A stretch of 64,000 bases of DNA from NCBI RefSeq assembly GCF_007748035.1, contig NZ_CP036278.1, forward strand, positions 6,200,001-6,264,000, read 5' to 3'. The DNA is from Aeoliella mucimassa (GTDB taxonomy: Bacteria > Planctomycetota > Planctomycetia > Pirellulales > Lacipirellulaceae). How positions within the stretch are numbered: the first letter of the stretch is position 1; every line of letters begins with the position of its first letter. Both the position numbers and the translations under genes were made by a program. Under the pieces are notes generated by a model. That model did no database searches and was not told the origin of the DNA. It worked only from the letters and a program-made list of their open reading frames with translations. Below are positions 54,331 to 63,101 of the stretch, piece after piece.

Positions 54331-55350
54331 CTCCACTCGAACTGTGGAAGCCCGAGTTGGGTGAATTGATTGATGATTTTACAGCGCAAGCGGGCTTCCG
54401 TTTGTTGGTTTTCGAATACTCGGTTTTTGAGATGGCTCCCAAAGCTTTGTTTCACTCGGTACATGGTCGTTTCCGCCAAGCTTCTACGATGATAGCCCAC
54501 TTCCTCTTTCCAACTCCTACGCCCCTTGCGTCGAATCTGACGAATTGCCTCGTCCCGGGGCAAAGGCTCCTCCGCAGAGTTGCCATGTTGTTTGATCTTG
54601 GCGTTGTGCTGCGGCGGAATCACCGGCTCAATGCCTTCGGATTCCAGCCCTTCATAAACCTTCCACTTGTCGTAACTACCGTCGCCGTGAAACTTTTTTA
54701 CGGGCTGCTCCACCTGCTCCAGCATTTCGGGAACCGCATCGGCATCGTGGCAACTGTTCTCGGTCAAAATCTCCGCCACAATCTCGCGGGTGTCAGGATT
54801 CACCGACAAATGCAGCTTCCGCCATGTCCGCCGCTTCGACTTGCCATGCGTCCGCATCTTCCATTCGCCCTCGCCAAACACTTTCATGCCGGTGCTATCC
54901 ACCACGATATCGATGTCGCCCCTCTTGTTAGCGATATCGAGCGAAACATTCAGCTTGCTGGCTCGCTTGGCGAGCGAAGAATAATTGGGAATCGCTGCCT
55001 CGACGCCCAACATCGCCACCAGCGAGCGGCCGAATCCCTCAGTCTGCCGATAGGGAAGTTTCAGCAGTTCGCGAATCGTCAGCAAGCACTCGATCGCCGT
55101 ATCGCTGAAGACAAAAGGGCGACCGACTTTTGTCTGGTCGTTAGGATGTTCCCAGTTCTCCAACGCCTCGTCGCTAAACCAAATAGTGATGTTTCCACGC
55201 TCGATGAGCGACTTGTTATACTCCTTCCAGTTCGTGACTTTGTAGGTTCGTTTTTCTTTCGTAGCCATGTTCGATCTCCGTAAAAAAGGTACGTGGTTCC
55301 ATTCCACGTTAGTTTTTACGGAGGTTTGTGACTAATTGTTCAACAAGGCC
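54316..55350 (-). mobile_element. IS5-family (IS903-like) element
   Basis: 1035 bp with inverted ends starting GGCCTTGTTGA (left) and GGCCTTGTTGA (right, read inward). The flanks carry an exact 9-bp target duplication, ACTCCTAAT at 54307-54315 and 55351-55359. Ends of this kind and a 9-bp duplication are known for the IS903 group of IS5. It carries one intact transposase gene. Confidence 0.95.
54327..55268 (-). CDS. IS5-family transposase
   Basis: 313 aa from ATG 55268 with ggag upstream. DDE residues: Asp in VVDSTGMKVFGEG, Asp in HGDGSYDKWK, and Glu in the E-T-T-M-Y-R-V-K block, with the R and K spaced as in IS903 transposases. Open frame intact, so it may be active. It should cut and paste or copy its element with a 9-bp staggered break. 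Confidence 0.93.
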   Translation of the reverse strand: MATKEKRTYKVTNWKEYNKSLIERGNITIWFSDEALENWEHPNDQTKVGRPFVFSDTAIECLLTIRELLKLPYRQTEGFGRSLVAMLGVEAAIPNYSSLAKRASKLNVSLDIANKRGDIDIVVDSTGMKVFGEGEWKMRTHGKSKRRTWRKLHLSVNPDTREIVAEILTENSCHDADAVPEMLEQVEQPVKKFHGDGSYDKWKVYEGLESEGIEPVIPPQHNAKIKQHGNSAEEPLPRDEAIRQIRRKGRRSWKEEVGYHRRSLAETTMYRVKQSFGSHLKNRVFENQQTEARLRCKIINQFTQLGLPQFEWS

Positions 55351-55359
55351 ACTCCTAAT

Positions 55360-55482
55360 ACAAAATTGCTCACCGAATCCAAGTTTCCCAAAGAGATCAT
55401 CCGCCCTGGCGACGCGACTCACAGCGGCGCTTTCGGCGTGACCGACCTCGAGGGTGGTGGATCGGGGGGTGCTAGTTTTTAG
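55360..55482 (+). pseudogene. Detached 3' end of the SHD1/propeller gene
   Basis: 40 codons and a TAG stop that continue the frame of 52189-54315 after the right target copy. The text reads TKLLTESKFPKEIIRPGD, then a Gly-rich tail. It lacks its own start. Confidence 0.85.
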
Positions 55483-55545
55483 TCGCTACAAATGACCTGC
55501 AAGACTTGGGGCAGGTTTTCTATCCTCAATCGGCGGTACTCCTCC

Positions 55546-57903
55546 ATGCGAAAACTCCTTCCGTGTTTGCTCGTAATCTTCGCCTTGTCGGCCAACCTAC
55601 AGGCGGACGACGACTTTGCCTCGTGGGCGGCCACTCCGCCGATGGGGTGGAATAGCTGGGACTGCTATGGCTCGTCGGTCACCGAAGCCGAGGTGCGTAG
55701 CAACGCCGAGTTCATGGCCGAGCACCTGAAGCAACATGGCTGGCAATACGTCGTAGTCGACATTCGTTGGACCGTGCAGAACCCCGCGACTCGCCCCTAC
55801 AACCAAACCGATCCCGTGTTCACGCTCGATGAGCATGGGCGGTTCATTCCTGCTCCCAATCGCTTCCCTTCGTCGCAAGATGGGGCTGGATTCAAACCGC
55901 TGGCCGACTACGTTCACTCGCTCGGGTTGAAGTTTGGCATTCACTTGATGCGAGGCCTGCCCAAAGCGGCCATCGATCCGGCCCTCGGCGCCCCGGCAGA
56001 AGGCTATCCGATCGCCGACAGTCAATTCACCACTCGCGACGTTCCAGTGACCGACCAAGGGGCCAACTGGCTGCGCGACATGCGCGGCGTACGGAAGTCG
56101 CCCGCCGGGCAGGCGTACTTCGACTCGATGTTCAAGTTGTACGCCTCGTGGGGAGTCGACTACGTGAAGGTCGACGACCTCAACAATCCCTACGCCCAGC
56201 CTGGTGAGAAGAACTACCACGCGGACGAAATCGAGATGCTTCGCACCGCAATCGATCGTTGCGGGCGGTCGATCGTGCTGAGCACCTCGCCCGGCCCGAC
56301 TCCACTCGACCACGCTTCGCACATTCACGACCACGCGAATCTCTGGCGGGTGTCGAACGACTTCTGGGACGACTGGCCGGCCCTCCGCCGGCAGTTCCGG
56401 CAGCTCCAGCTCTGGACACCCTATCGCAGCGAAGGGCACTGGCCCGATGGCGACATGCTTCCGCTCGGCCGCCTGGCGATTCGCGGAGAACGCGGAGGCG
56501 AACGCACCACGCGGTTCACGCCCGAGGAACAGCAGACGTTGATCACAGCCTGGGCGATCGCCCGCTCGCCGTTGATGTTTGGCGGCGACCTGCCGACCAG
56601 CGATCAGGAGACGATCGATTTGATCACGAACCCCGAAGTGCTCGCGGTGAATCAGCATGGCTCGCGGCCGCAACAAGTATGGCGCGACGCGTCGCGCATC
56701 CTCTGGGTGAGCGACGCACCCGACCATGTTGCCGCTGGTGGCAAATACCTGGCGGTGTTCAACATCGCCGACGATAACGAGAGCTTCGACGATCGCCTCG
56801 ACCCCAAATGGCTCGGCCTCGCGCCCGGCGTCGAGGTCCGCGATCTCTGGACTCGGCAGGACCTTGGTAAGGTCGCCGAAACGCTTTCGATCCCGACTCC
56901 GCCACACGGGTCGAGGTTGCTGCTCGTCACTGGCAAGCCTTCCAGCGATGCGCACCTCGGCCGCATCGCCGAGAAACCGCTGTACGTCGATCCGGTGTAC
57001 GATGGAGCGGCCGATCCCGTAGTGATTTGGAACCCCGACCGCCAGAGCTGGTGGATGTTCTTCACCAACCGCCGGGCCAATCGTCCCAACCTCCGCGGGG
57101 TCTCCTGGGTGCACGGCACTCCCATCAGCATCGCCGAATCGCGCGACGGAGGAGCCAGTTGGCAACGCGTCGGCGACATCCAAGCCACTGGCCCGGGAGT
57201 CGATGGCGAGCCCACCTTCTGGGCGCCCGAAGTGATTGCCGCTGGCGACCAGTTCCATATGTTCCTTACCGTCGTTCCGGGTGTGTTCGACGACTGGCGG
57301 CATCCGCGAGCCATCGTGCACCTGACCAGCGACGACCTGGTGCATTGGAAATCGCATGGGCCGATCGTGCTCTCTTCGCAGCGGGTGATCGACGCGTGTG
57401 TCTACCCGCTCCCCTCCGGAGGCTGGCGGATGTGGTACAACAACGAGGTCGATCGTAAGTCGATTTACTACGCGGATAGCGACGACCTTTTCACCTGGCG
57501 CGATCAGGGCAAGGCGGTTGGCGATCAGTCGGGCGAGGGCCCCACGGTGTTTCGCTTCGACGACGCCTACTGGATGATCACCGACGTCTGGCAAGGGCTC
57601 GCGCTCTATCGCTCCGACGACCTGCTTAGCTGGCAGCGCCAGCCTCACAACTTGTTGCAGCAACCTGGCCTCGGCGACGAGGACCGTGTCGCTGGGCAAC
57701 ACCCCGACGTGGTGGTGCAAGGCGACCGGGCGTATCTGTTTTACTTCACCCACCCCGGCCGGCAGGGCCCGCGGAAGGGCGAGGACACCCCCGCCCAGCG
57801 CCGCACAGTGATTCAAGTCGTAGAACTGCACCCGGAGAATGGCACCCTCACTTGTGATCGCGATCAACCAACTCGCATCCAGCTTCAGGCTCCTGCGGAG
57901 TAG
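55546..57903 (+). CDS. GH27-like alpha-galactosidase fused to a five-bladed propeller
   Basis: 785 aa from ATG 55546, with a signal peptide (MRKLLPCLLVIFALSANLQA). Residues of about 25-430 are the GH27 (clan GH-D) barrel: PPMGWNSWDCYGSSVTEAEV, the nucleophile Asp in WGVDYVKVDDLNN, the acid/base Asp in LWRVSNDFWDDW, then SPLMFGGDL and the beta domain. About 470-785 form a propeller like GH43/GH32 (PVYDGAADPVVIWNPDRQSWWMFFTNRR ... GEPTFWAPEVIAAGDQFHMFLTVVPG). Two possible activities in one protein suit a branched galactan or similar sugar. It converges with the next gene and overlaps it by 56 bp. Confidence 0.85.
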   Translation: MRKLLPCLLVIFALSANLQADDDFASWAATPPMGWNSWDCYGSSVTEAEVRSNAEFMAEHLKQHGWQYVVVDIRWTVQNPATRPYNQTDPVFTLDEHGRFIPAPNRFPSSQDGAGFKPLADYVHSLGLKFGIHLMRGLPKAAIDPALGAPAEGYPIADSQFTTRDVPVTDQGANWLRDMRGVRKSPAGQAYFDSMFKLYASWGVDYVKVDDLNNPYAQPGEKNYHADEIEMLRTAIDRCGRSIVLSTSPGPTPLDHASHIHDHANLWRVSNDFWDDWPALRRQFRQLQLWTPYRSEGHWPDGDMLPLGRLAIRGERGGERTTRFTPEEQQTLITAWAIARSPLMFGGDLPTSDQETIDLITNPEVLAVNQHGSRPQQVWRDASRILWVSDAPDHVAAGGKYLAVFNIADDNESFDDRLDPKWLGLAPGVEVRDLWTRQDLGKVAETLSIPTPPHGSRLLLVTGKPSSDAHLGRIAEKPLYVDPVYDGAADPVVIWNPDRQSWWMFFTNRRANRPNLRGVSWVHGTPISIAESRDGGASWQRVGDIQATGPGVDGEPTFWAPEVIAAGDQFHMFLTVVPGVFDDWRHPRAIVHLTSDDLVHWKSHGPIVLSSQRVIDACVYPLPSGGWRMWYNNEVDRKSIYYADSDDLFTWRDQGKAVGDQSGEGPTVFRFDDAYWMITDVWQGLALYRSDDLLSWQRQPHNLLQQPGLGDEDRVAGQHPDVVVQGDRAYLFYFTHPGRQGPRKGEDTPAQRRTVIQVVELHPENGTLTCDRDQPTRIQLQAPAE

Positions 57904-58612
57904 TGTGCGTTGGCGATGTGGCTTCGACAGTCGACTCGTCTTGTGGGCTGGAAGACCACCATAATTCCGGCTGTAGATAGCCTCGCAAGAACGCATCCAA
58001 CGCGTCTACCTGCTCGGGGGCTACTTGGTGAGTTCCATTTCCCGCGACGGATCCCTTCCAAGTCAGTGTGAAGACCCCCCGCTTACGATCTAACCAATGC
58101 CATCCACCAAGCTCCTTCCATCGCCAAATTCGTGGAAAAGAAACGACCCCCTCATCGGTAAGCTGTAGCTCCTTCAAGCTGTTTCGAAATGCATCAATCA
58201 CCATCGGCACCATGAATCCAACGTTTACCCATAACAGGCATGCAATCTTCTGAGAGACACGACCAGTTATTAGAGAGTTAACCCTTGGTGCCAGGTCCCA
58301 GTGCAAAACGTAGGCAGCCATCACTAGCAGGCAGACTAGACTAAAGACATTAATGAACTGCCAGAGTCTTCGCCGAACCACAAATCGCACCTCTTCTGGT
58401 TTCGGCGGAGCGGTACCCCACTGCTTCTTCCAGAGCGTGCCGAGACCATAGGGAATACATCCCACCAGAATGCAGGCGATGCGCAGCGGGACCGCTTGCA
58501 GGGCGTGCAACCAATCGACTTCTCGCAGCCAGGGGGCCAGGCATGCGACCAGCACGGCGGCGATGGTGGTCGTCACCAACAGCGCCCGAACGCGAAAGCG
58601 GGGAAGTTTCAT
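57848..58612 (-). CDS. Membrane protein of unknown function
   Basis: 254 aa. The first 130 residues or so carry four hydrophobic segments (ALLVTTTIAAVLVACLAPWL; LRIACILVGCIPYGLGTLW; FINVFSLVCLLVMAAYVL; IACLLWVNVGFMVPMVIDAF), and a soluble domain follows (LKELQLTDEGVVSFPRIWRWKELGGWHWLDRKRGVFTLTWKG). Its 3' end overlaps that of the GH27-like gene by 56 bp. Family not recognised. Confidence 0.65.
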   Translation of the reverse strand: MKLPRFRVRALLVTTTIAAVLVACLAPWLREVDWLHALQAVPLRIACILVGCIPYGLGTLWKKQWGTAPPKPEEVRFVVRRRLWQFINVFSLVCLLVMAAYVLHWDLAPRVNSLITGRVSQKIACLLWVNVGFMVPMVIDAFRNSLKELQLTDEGVVSFPRIWRWKELGGWHWLDRKRGVFTLTWKGSVAGNGTHQVAPEQVDALDAFLRGYLQPELWWSSSPQDESTVEATSPTHTTPQEPEAGCELVDRDHK

Positions 58613-58634
58613 GATGGTGCGAGTCTCCCAACTC

Positions 58635-59624
58635 TCATGACCCGCGAAGCACAGCGATCGTGCAGACGGCGACGATCGCGGCCAGCGCGAGCCACAACAC
58701 CCAGGTTCTCGGCTGCTCGCGGATCGGAGCGGTATTGCTGATCGAAGGGAGGTTGGTCAGCAGCTCCTTGGCTTCCTCTTCGCCAAACTCTTCGACCAGA
58801 TGCTGATGCAAATAGCCTTGTACGGTCCGCGCGCTGAAGGGGCGATCGTGCGGCACCTTTTCGAGCAACTGGCGCACTAGCGACTCAAGCCATTCAGGGC
58901 AGTCGACCCCATGCTTCGCAAGCGGTTCGGGATCGCGATTCAAATGCTGCTCCCACACCTGAGCGAAGTTGGCACCCTTGAAAGGAGGGCTGCCGGTGAG
59001 CATCTCGTACATCACGCAGCCGAGCGAATAGAGATCGGCTTTCGGGCCAAGGTGCGAGTCGGCGGTGATCTGCTCGGGCGCCATGTACGCGTACGTGCCG
59101 ACGGTCATGCCATGGTCGGTGAACTCGGCCGAGTGGGTATCGCGGGCGATACCGAAGTCGCCGAGTACCAGGTTACCTTTTTCGTCGAAGAACAGATTGC
59201 TTGGCTTCAGGTCGCGATGCACGATGCCATGGTTGTGGGCGTGCTGCAATGCCGAGGCGATTTGAATGGTATAGACCGCTACCTGCGGCCAGGGCAGGGG
59301 ACCTTGTTCCTGCAAGCGATCTTTCAGCGAACCATGATCGAGCAATTGCATCGCGTAGAAGTGCTGCCCATCCATGATGCCGCCGCCGTAATGCTTGACG
59401 ATGTGCGGATGATTCAGCCGCTCCATGATCATGATCTCGCGTTCAAAGCGATTCACGATGTTCTCGTCGCCCGACACGTTCGGGTGCAGCAACTTCAGCG
59501 CAACGGGCTCGTCGATGTCGGGACTCGTCGCCTGGTACACGACTCCCACGGTTCCCATGCCAAGCCGCTCGCCAAGCTTGAACGTGGCCTTCGTAGGCAG
59601 GAATGTAATCCGACGAGGAGACAT
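58635..59624 (-). CDS. Serine/threonine protein kinase, membrane-anchored
   Basis: 329 aa from ATG 59624. Hanks-type kinase features are all there: glycine loop GERLGMGTVGVVY, Lys in VALKLL, HRDLKPSN, DFGIARD, and APEQ, followed by KADLYSLGCVMYEMLTG and a C-terminal transmembrane helix (WVLWLALAAIVAVCTIAVL). There is no external sensor domain after the helix. Expected to phosphorylate cytoplasmic targets; partners unknown. It lies 22 bp upstream of the membrane protein gene on the same strand. Confidence 0.93.
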   Translation of the reverse strand: MSPRRITFLPTKATFKLGERLGMGTVGVVYQATSPDIDEPVALKLLHPNVSGDENIVNRFEREIMIMERLNHPHIVKHYGGGIMDGQHFYAMQLLDHGSLKDRLQEQGPLPWPQVAVYTIQIASALQHAHNHGIVHRDLKPSNLFFDEKGNLVLGDFGIARDTHSAEFTDHGMTVGTYAYMAPEQITADSHLGPKADLYSLGCVMYEMLTGSPPFKGANFAQVWEQHLNRDPEPLAKHGVDCPEWLESLVRQLLEKVPHDRPFSARTVQGYLHQHLVEEFGEEEAKELLTNLPSISNTAPIREQPRTWVLWLALAAIVAVCTIAVLRGS

Positions 59625-59800
59625 AAACGAGACGTGCTGCGAGGAGGATAGAAAAGGGAATTCAATGGCTTCGGTTAATACGATTCTCGCCGAATTTATC
59701 GGTAGTTGCAACCTTTGTTGGTCGCCTAACCACCTTGCGACTTCTGTGGTACACTCCAGGCACTTTGCTCTTTGAGATTTGCCACGCCGGACCGACTCCG

Positions 59801-60457
59801 ATGATCACACGCTTTACCCAGCGGCGACACTACCTTCCGCAGGAGGAGGTTGCCAATTGGATAACGCATGGTGCGGCTACTCTCGTTGCGGTAGTTGGCA
59901 TGATTCAACTGCTTCTCCTGGCATTCCATCAAGGCAATTCCTGGCAGCTCATTGGTAGCGCGGTGTTCGGTCTGTCGATGGTTTTGTTATATCTGGCTTC
60001 GACGGTTTATCACGCAGTGCCTGAGCGTTTGCATGCTGCGAAGCAGCGCGGTCGTCGCTACGATCAGGCGGCGATTTTTCTGTTGATTGCCGGGAGCTAC
60101 ACTCCTTTTATCCTGGCGAATATGCGGACGGTCGTGGGCTGGTCGCTGCTGGCGTTCGTGTGGGTGATTGCCTTGCTCGGCATCTATGGCGAGCTGGCAG
60201 AGAAACTGCATTCCACCGCCATACGAGTCGGCATTTATCTGGCGATGGGCTGGTCGGCGGTGTTGGCAACCGGCTCGATCATACACGTGTTACCAATACA
60301 GGCACTCGTGCTGATTGGCCTGGGTGGCGTGGCCTACACCATTGGGGTGGTGTTTTTTCTCTGGCGGCAGTTGCCATACCATCACGCGATCTGGCATTTG
60401 TTTGTGATCGCGGGCACCGCGTTTCACTTTGCTGCGGTGTTCTACTACACGCTCTGA
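59801..60457 (+). CDS. Hemolysin III / PAQR-family membrane protein
   Basis: 218 aa from ATG 59801. Seven hydrophobic helices and the PAQR/hemolysin III pattern are visible: EEVANWITHGAAT, LYLASTVYHAVP with the conserved S..YH, RRYDQAAIFLLIAGSYTPF, and the last helix HHAIWHLFVIAGTAFHFAAVFYYTL. The His and Asp residues form a metal site in the family. The 3' end overlaps the converging histidine kinase gene by 13 bp. Role in bacteria is unsettled. Confidence 0.88.
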   Translation: MITRFTQRRHYLPQEEVANWITHGAATLVAVVGMIQLLLLAFHQGNSWQLIGSAVFGLSMVLLYLASTVYHAVPERLHAAKQRGRRYDQAAIFLLIAGSYTPFILANMRTVVGWSLLAFVWVIALLGIYGELAEKLHSTAIRVGIYLAMGWSAVLATGSIIHVLPIQALVLIGLGGVAYTIGVVFFLWRQLPYHHAIWHLFVIAGTAFHFAAVFYYTL

Positions 60458-62430
60458 GCCAGCTCGCCAGTAGCTGGCGGCGCGGTCGGTTCATCTTCGT
60501 GCCGGACCGCTTCGTACGGAATCAGCAAACGGAACGTAGTGCCGGATCCTGGTTCGCTCTCGATCGAAATCCGTCCGCCATGCAAATTAACAATCGACCG
60601 ATAGGTGATTGCCAGGCCTTGTCCGCTGCCGCGCCCGACGCCTTTGGTCGTAAAGAATGGCTCGAACGCTCGCGCAGCCACCTCGGTGGTCATCCCGCAA
60701 CCGGTATCCGAGATGCGAACCTCGACCCCTTGCTCGTCGCGACGCGTGCTTATCGCAATCCTACCCTTCTGGCCATTATCGCCATTGAGTTCCTCGATAG
60801 CGTCGGCCGCGTTGATAATCAGGTTCACAAACGCTTGGTACAGGGGAGTATTTAAGCCAAACACATCGCACGACTCGCCTAGCGAAAAATCGATTTCGGC
60901 AAGATGCTTCGTGTGATTGCGGGTGATGATCGCTGCGTTTCGCAGGCAGCGATTGATATCCACCAATTCGGTTTCTGCAGCTTCTTTATGCGAAAACTCC
61001 TTCATCGCCTGGACGACTTCAATCACCCGATCGAGGCCCGATTCGCAGTCCTGGAGTGCGTCGCTAATCTCGGTCACCAGATCCTGGCAATCCGAATCGA
61101 AATGCAACGTCTGTTCGTGCGACGAGCCGTCCGACCACTGCTCCTCTTTTTCCTGCGCAGCAGCGTCGGCGAATCGCTCCTTGACGAACTCCAAGTTGGT
61201 CGCGATAAACTGAATCGGCGTGTTGATCTCATGGGCGATGCCAGCCGACAGTACGCCGATGGCTTCCATCTTACGCGCTTGCTGCAACTGGCTTTCCATC
61301 TCGGTCCGTTGGCTCACGTCGCGTAGAATACCAGTGTAAATTCGCCGACCATTCACGTAAGCGCTCGATACCGAAAGCTCCACAGGGAACGCCTTGGTGC
61401 CACGATACCCATTCACAAGCTGGTTCGAGATTAACAGATTGGTACTCTGCGACCCAACCGATTGATCCTGACAGAGCCGGAACAGCTCTTCGCTATCAAG
61501 CTGTACGTAGTGACTGAGTTGCGAACCAATAAGGTGATCGCGATCGACCTGGAACATCGATGCGGCCGCTTCGTTCGCGCGCTTTACCCGCCCGCTGCTG
61601 TCGATCACAATGATCGCATCCGCAGCGGTTTGGAAAATCGATTCGTTCATCGTCCAGGAAGCAACCAGCGAGTCGTTCAGCTCGATCGCTCGGGCTCGCT
61701 CGTCTTCAATTGTTCCGTATGCTTCCAGCAACTCTTCGTGCTCTTGGCGAAGCCGGGTGATCGCCGGCGCGAGCACCAAGATCGCTTCCAAACAAATCAG
61801 AATTAGTGTCGCCACCATGCCCCAGCGAGAAAGATCGCGAGTCGCAATCACCTTCGCCCGGCTCTCGTCGGCCAATTGAAATACGGTTTCGTTCATCAAT
61901 TCCAAATACTCATCGGTGAGCGCGAGCAATCGCTGCATCTCCCGATTGTCGATGCGAAGGGTCGAACCATCCGTGGCAGCCGTCTTGGCATTCGCCAGCA
62001 AATCGTCAATGAACGTGGTGATTGCATTGTAACTCGGTTGCATCGCCCGCAGCTTGGCAGCGACTTCGGGACTGTGGGTACCAGCCAGGCCGGCCGATGA
62101 CTTGAGATCGCGAACCGCGAGATGGCCGTGCTCAAACTCTTCGAGCACGCTCGACAACACCTTGTTCCAGTAGTCCCAGTCGTTCGTGGCATTTTGCTCA
62201 TTCGCCAGGCTCAAACCGACCGCCGCTTTGCCTAAGCGTTGGCTAAGCATCCCTTGTTGGCCAGCGAGACTAATGAGCGCCCCGTCAGAGTCCGATGTAT
62301 GGATGGACGCTTCAAGGGTAAGCCACTTCACCACGGCCACCAGCAGTAGCGCAGCAAGTACGAACCCGCACCGCGACCACAGCGAGCTGATGCCTTGAAA
62401 GTGATTCGATTTATCCATTGCCCCCGGCAT
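60445..62430 (-). CDS. Sensor histidine kinase with PilJ-type sensor and PAS domain
   Basis: 661 aa from ATG 62430, which has ggagg seven bases upstream. Order: transmembrane helix (about 18-36), PilJ/NarX-like helical sensor (LISLAGQQGMLSQRLGKAAVGLSLA ...), second helix (WGMVATLILICLEAILVLAP), PAS (about 255-370, SIFQTAADAIIVIDSSGRVKRANEAAASMF), HisKA with phospho-His in SAGIAHEINTPIQF (about 400), and the ATPase domain with N, G1 and G2 boxes (NLIINAADAI, DTGCGM, GRGSGQGLAIT). No response-regulator gene lies within reach, so it is an orphan here. Confidence 0.92.
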   Translation of the reverse strand: MPGAMDKSNHFQGISSLWSRCGFVLAALLLVAVVKWLTLEASIHTSDSDGALISLAGQQGMLSQRLGKAAVGLSLANEQNATNDWDYWNKVLSSVLEEFEHGHLAVRDLKSSAGLAGTHSPEVAAKLRAMQPSYNAITTFIDDLLANAKTAATDGSTLRIDNREMQRLLALTDEYLELMNETVFQLADESRAKVIATRDLSRWGMVATLILICLEAILVLAPAITRLRQEHEELLEAYGTIEDERARAIELNDSLVASWTMNESIFQTAADAIIVIDSSGRVKRANEAAASMFQVDRDHLIGSQLSHYVQLDSEELFRLCQDQSVGSQSTNLLISNQLVNGYRGTKAFPVELSVSSAYVNGRRIYTGILRDVSQRTEMESQLQQARKMEAIGVLSAGIAHEINTPIQFIATNLEFVKERFADAAAQEKEEQWSDGSSHEQTLHFDSDCQDLVTEISDALQDCESGLDRVIEVVQAMKEFSHKEAAETELVDINRCLRNAAIITRNHTKHLAEIDFSLGESCDVFGLNTPLYQAFVNLIINAADAIEELNGDNGQKGRIAISTRRDEQGVEVRISDTGCGMTTEVAARAFEPFFTTKGVGRGSGQGLAITYRSIVNLHGGRISIESEPGSGTTFRLLIPYEAVRHEDEPTAPPATGELAQSV

Positions 62431-63101
62431 GTAACAGCCTCCAGTCCCCCTAAATTCAGTACCTACAAAAAAGAATAGGTCAGCCCGGAGGATCTGCAGA
62501 TCGCTCGCACACCGGCACCTTTGCTTCACGCAATGCAATCACTCCAATCGCTCCAAGCCTCCCCGTTCGCGACAATCTCCGATACCCGGTGAATCGTCGG
62601 CTGATCATCTTGTGTCCTGGCCTCCTAGCCCTTGATTGTGCCCCCACTCCAAAAGCCCCGAAAATCGATTGGTGGGGGCACTATTCATATCGCACCTGTC
62701 ATCTAGCCATTTACAAGCCATTGATACAACACTGTTTACGTCGAATAACACCAATATGTCTCCCTTTGTTTTGCCCCCAAGGCAAACCGAGTACCTCATC
62801 GATCATCCACTCGACAGCGGACGACCACGACACAACACAAATGAACATTTGTTCATTAACCTAATTAGAACAAGTTGCACCAGAGATGCAAGACTTATTT
62901 TTGGCCACCTCGGAGCGACTCTACCTGCTGCTAACGCGGGAAACCGATTTTGCCTCCTTTTTTCTGGTGAACCTCTATCCATCGCATGGCCTCTCCCTTA
63001 CAGGAAGCGGTGGGGACTCGCCCCCCCTCCTTGGTAGCTTTCTGCTAGATGGCCGCTCCCACCAAATGGACGACTCGCATGACAACGGATGACGACCCTC
63101 G
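62431..63101 (+). other. Intergenic region with repeat copies
   Basis: 671 bp between the histidine kinase (minus) and hen1 (plus). It contains the reversed 40-bp repeat (62640-62679) and a TGCCCCCAA half-site at 62774-62782. Small open frames here share translated segments (CPHS..., VGALF) with those at 37970-38512 only because of the repeat, so they are not genes. Confidence 0.55.
62640..62679 (-). repeat. 40-bp palindrome-bounded repeat, second location
   Basis: Starts GCCCCCAC (62640-62647) and ends GTGGGGGC (62672-62679). Its reverse complement aligns without gaps with 38304-38343, agreeing fully in the 8-bp ends and in the AATCGATTTTCGG core, with a few changes elsewhere. Confidence 0.8.

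Noticed and set aside
55597-57996. 799-residue minus-strand frame opposite the GH27-like gene
   Set aside because: Same reason; the plus gene carries the catalytic motifs.
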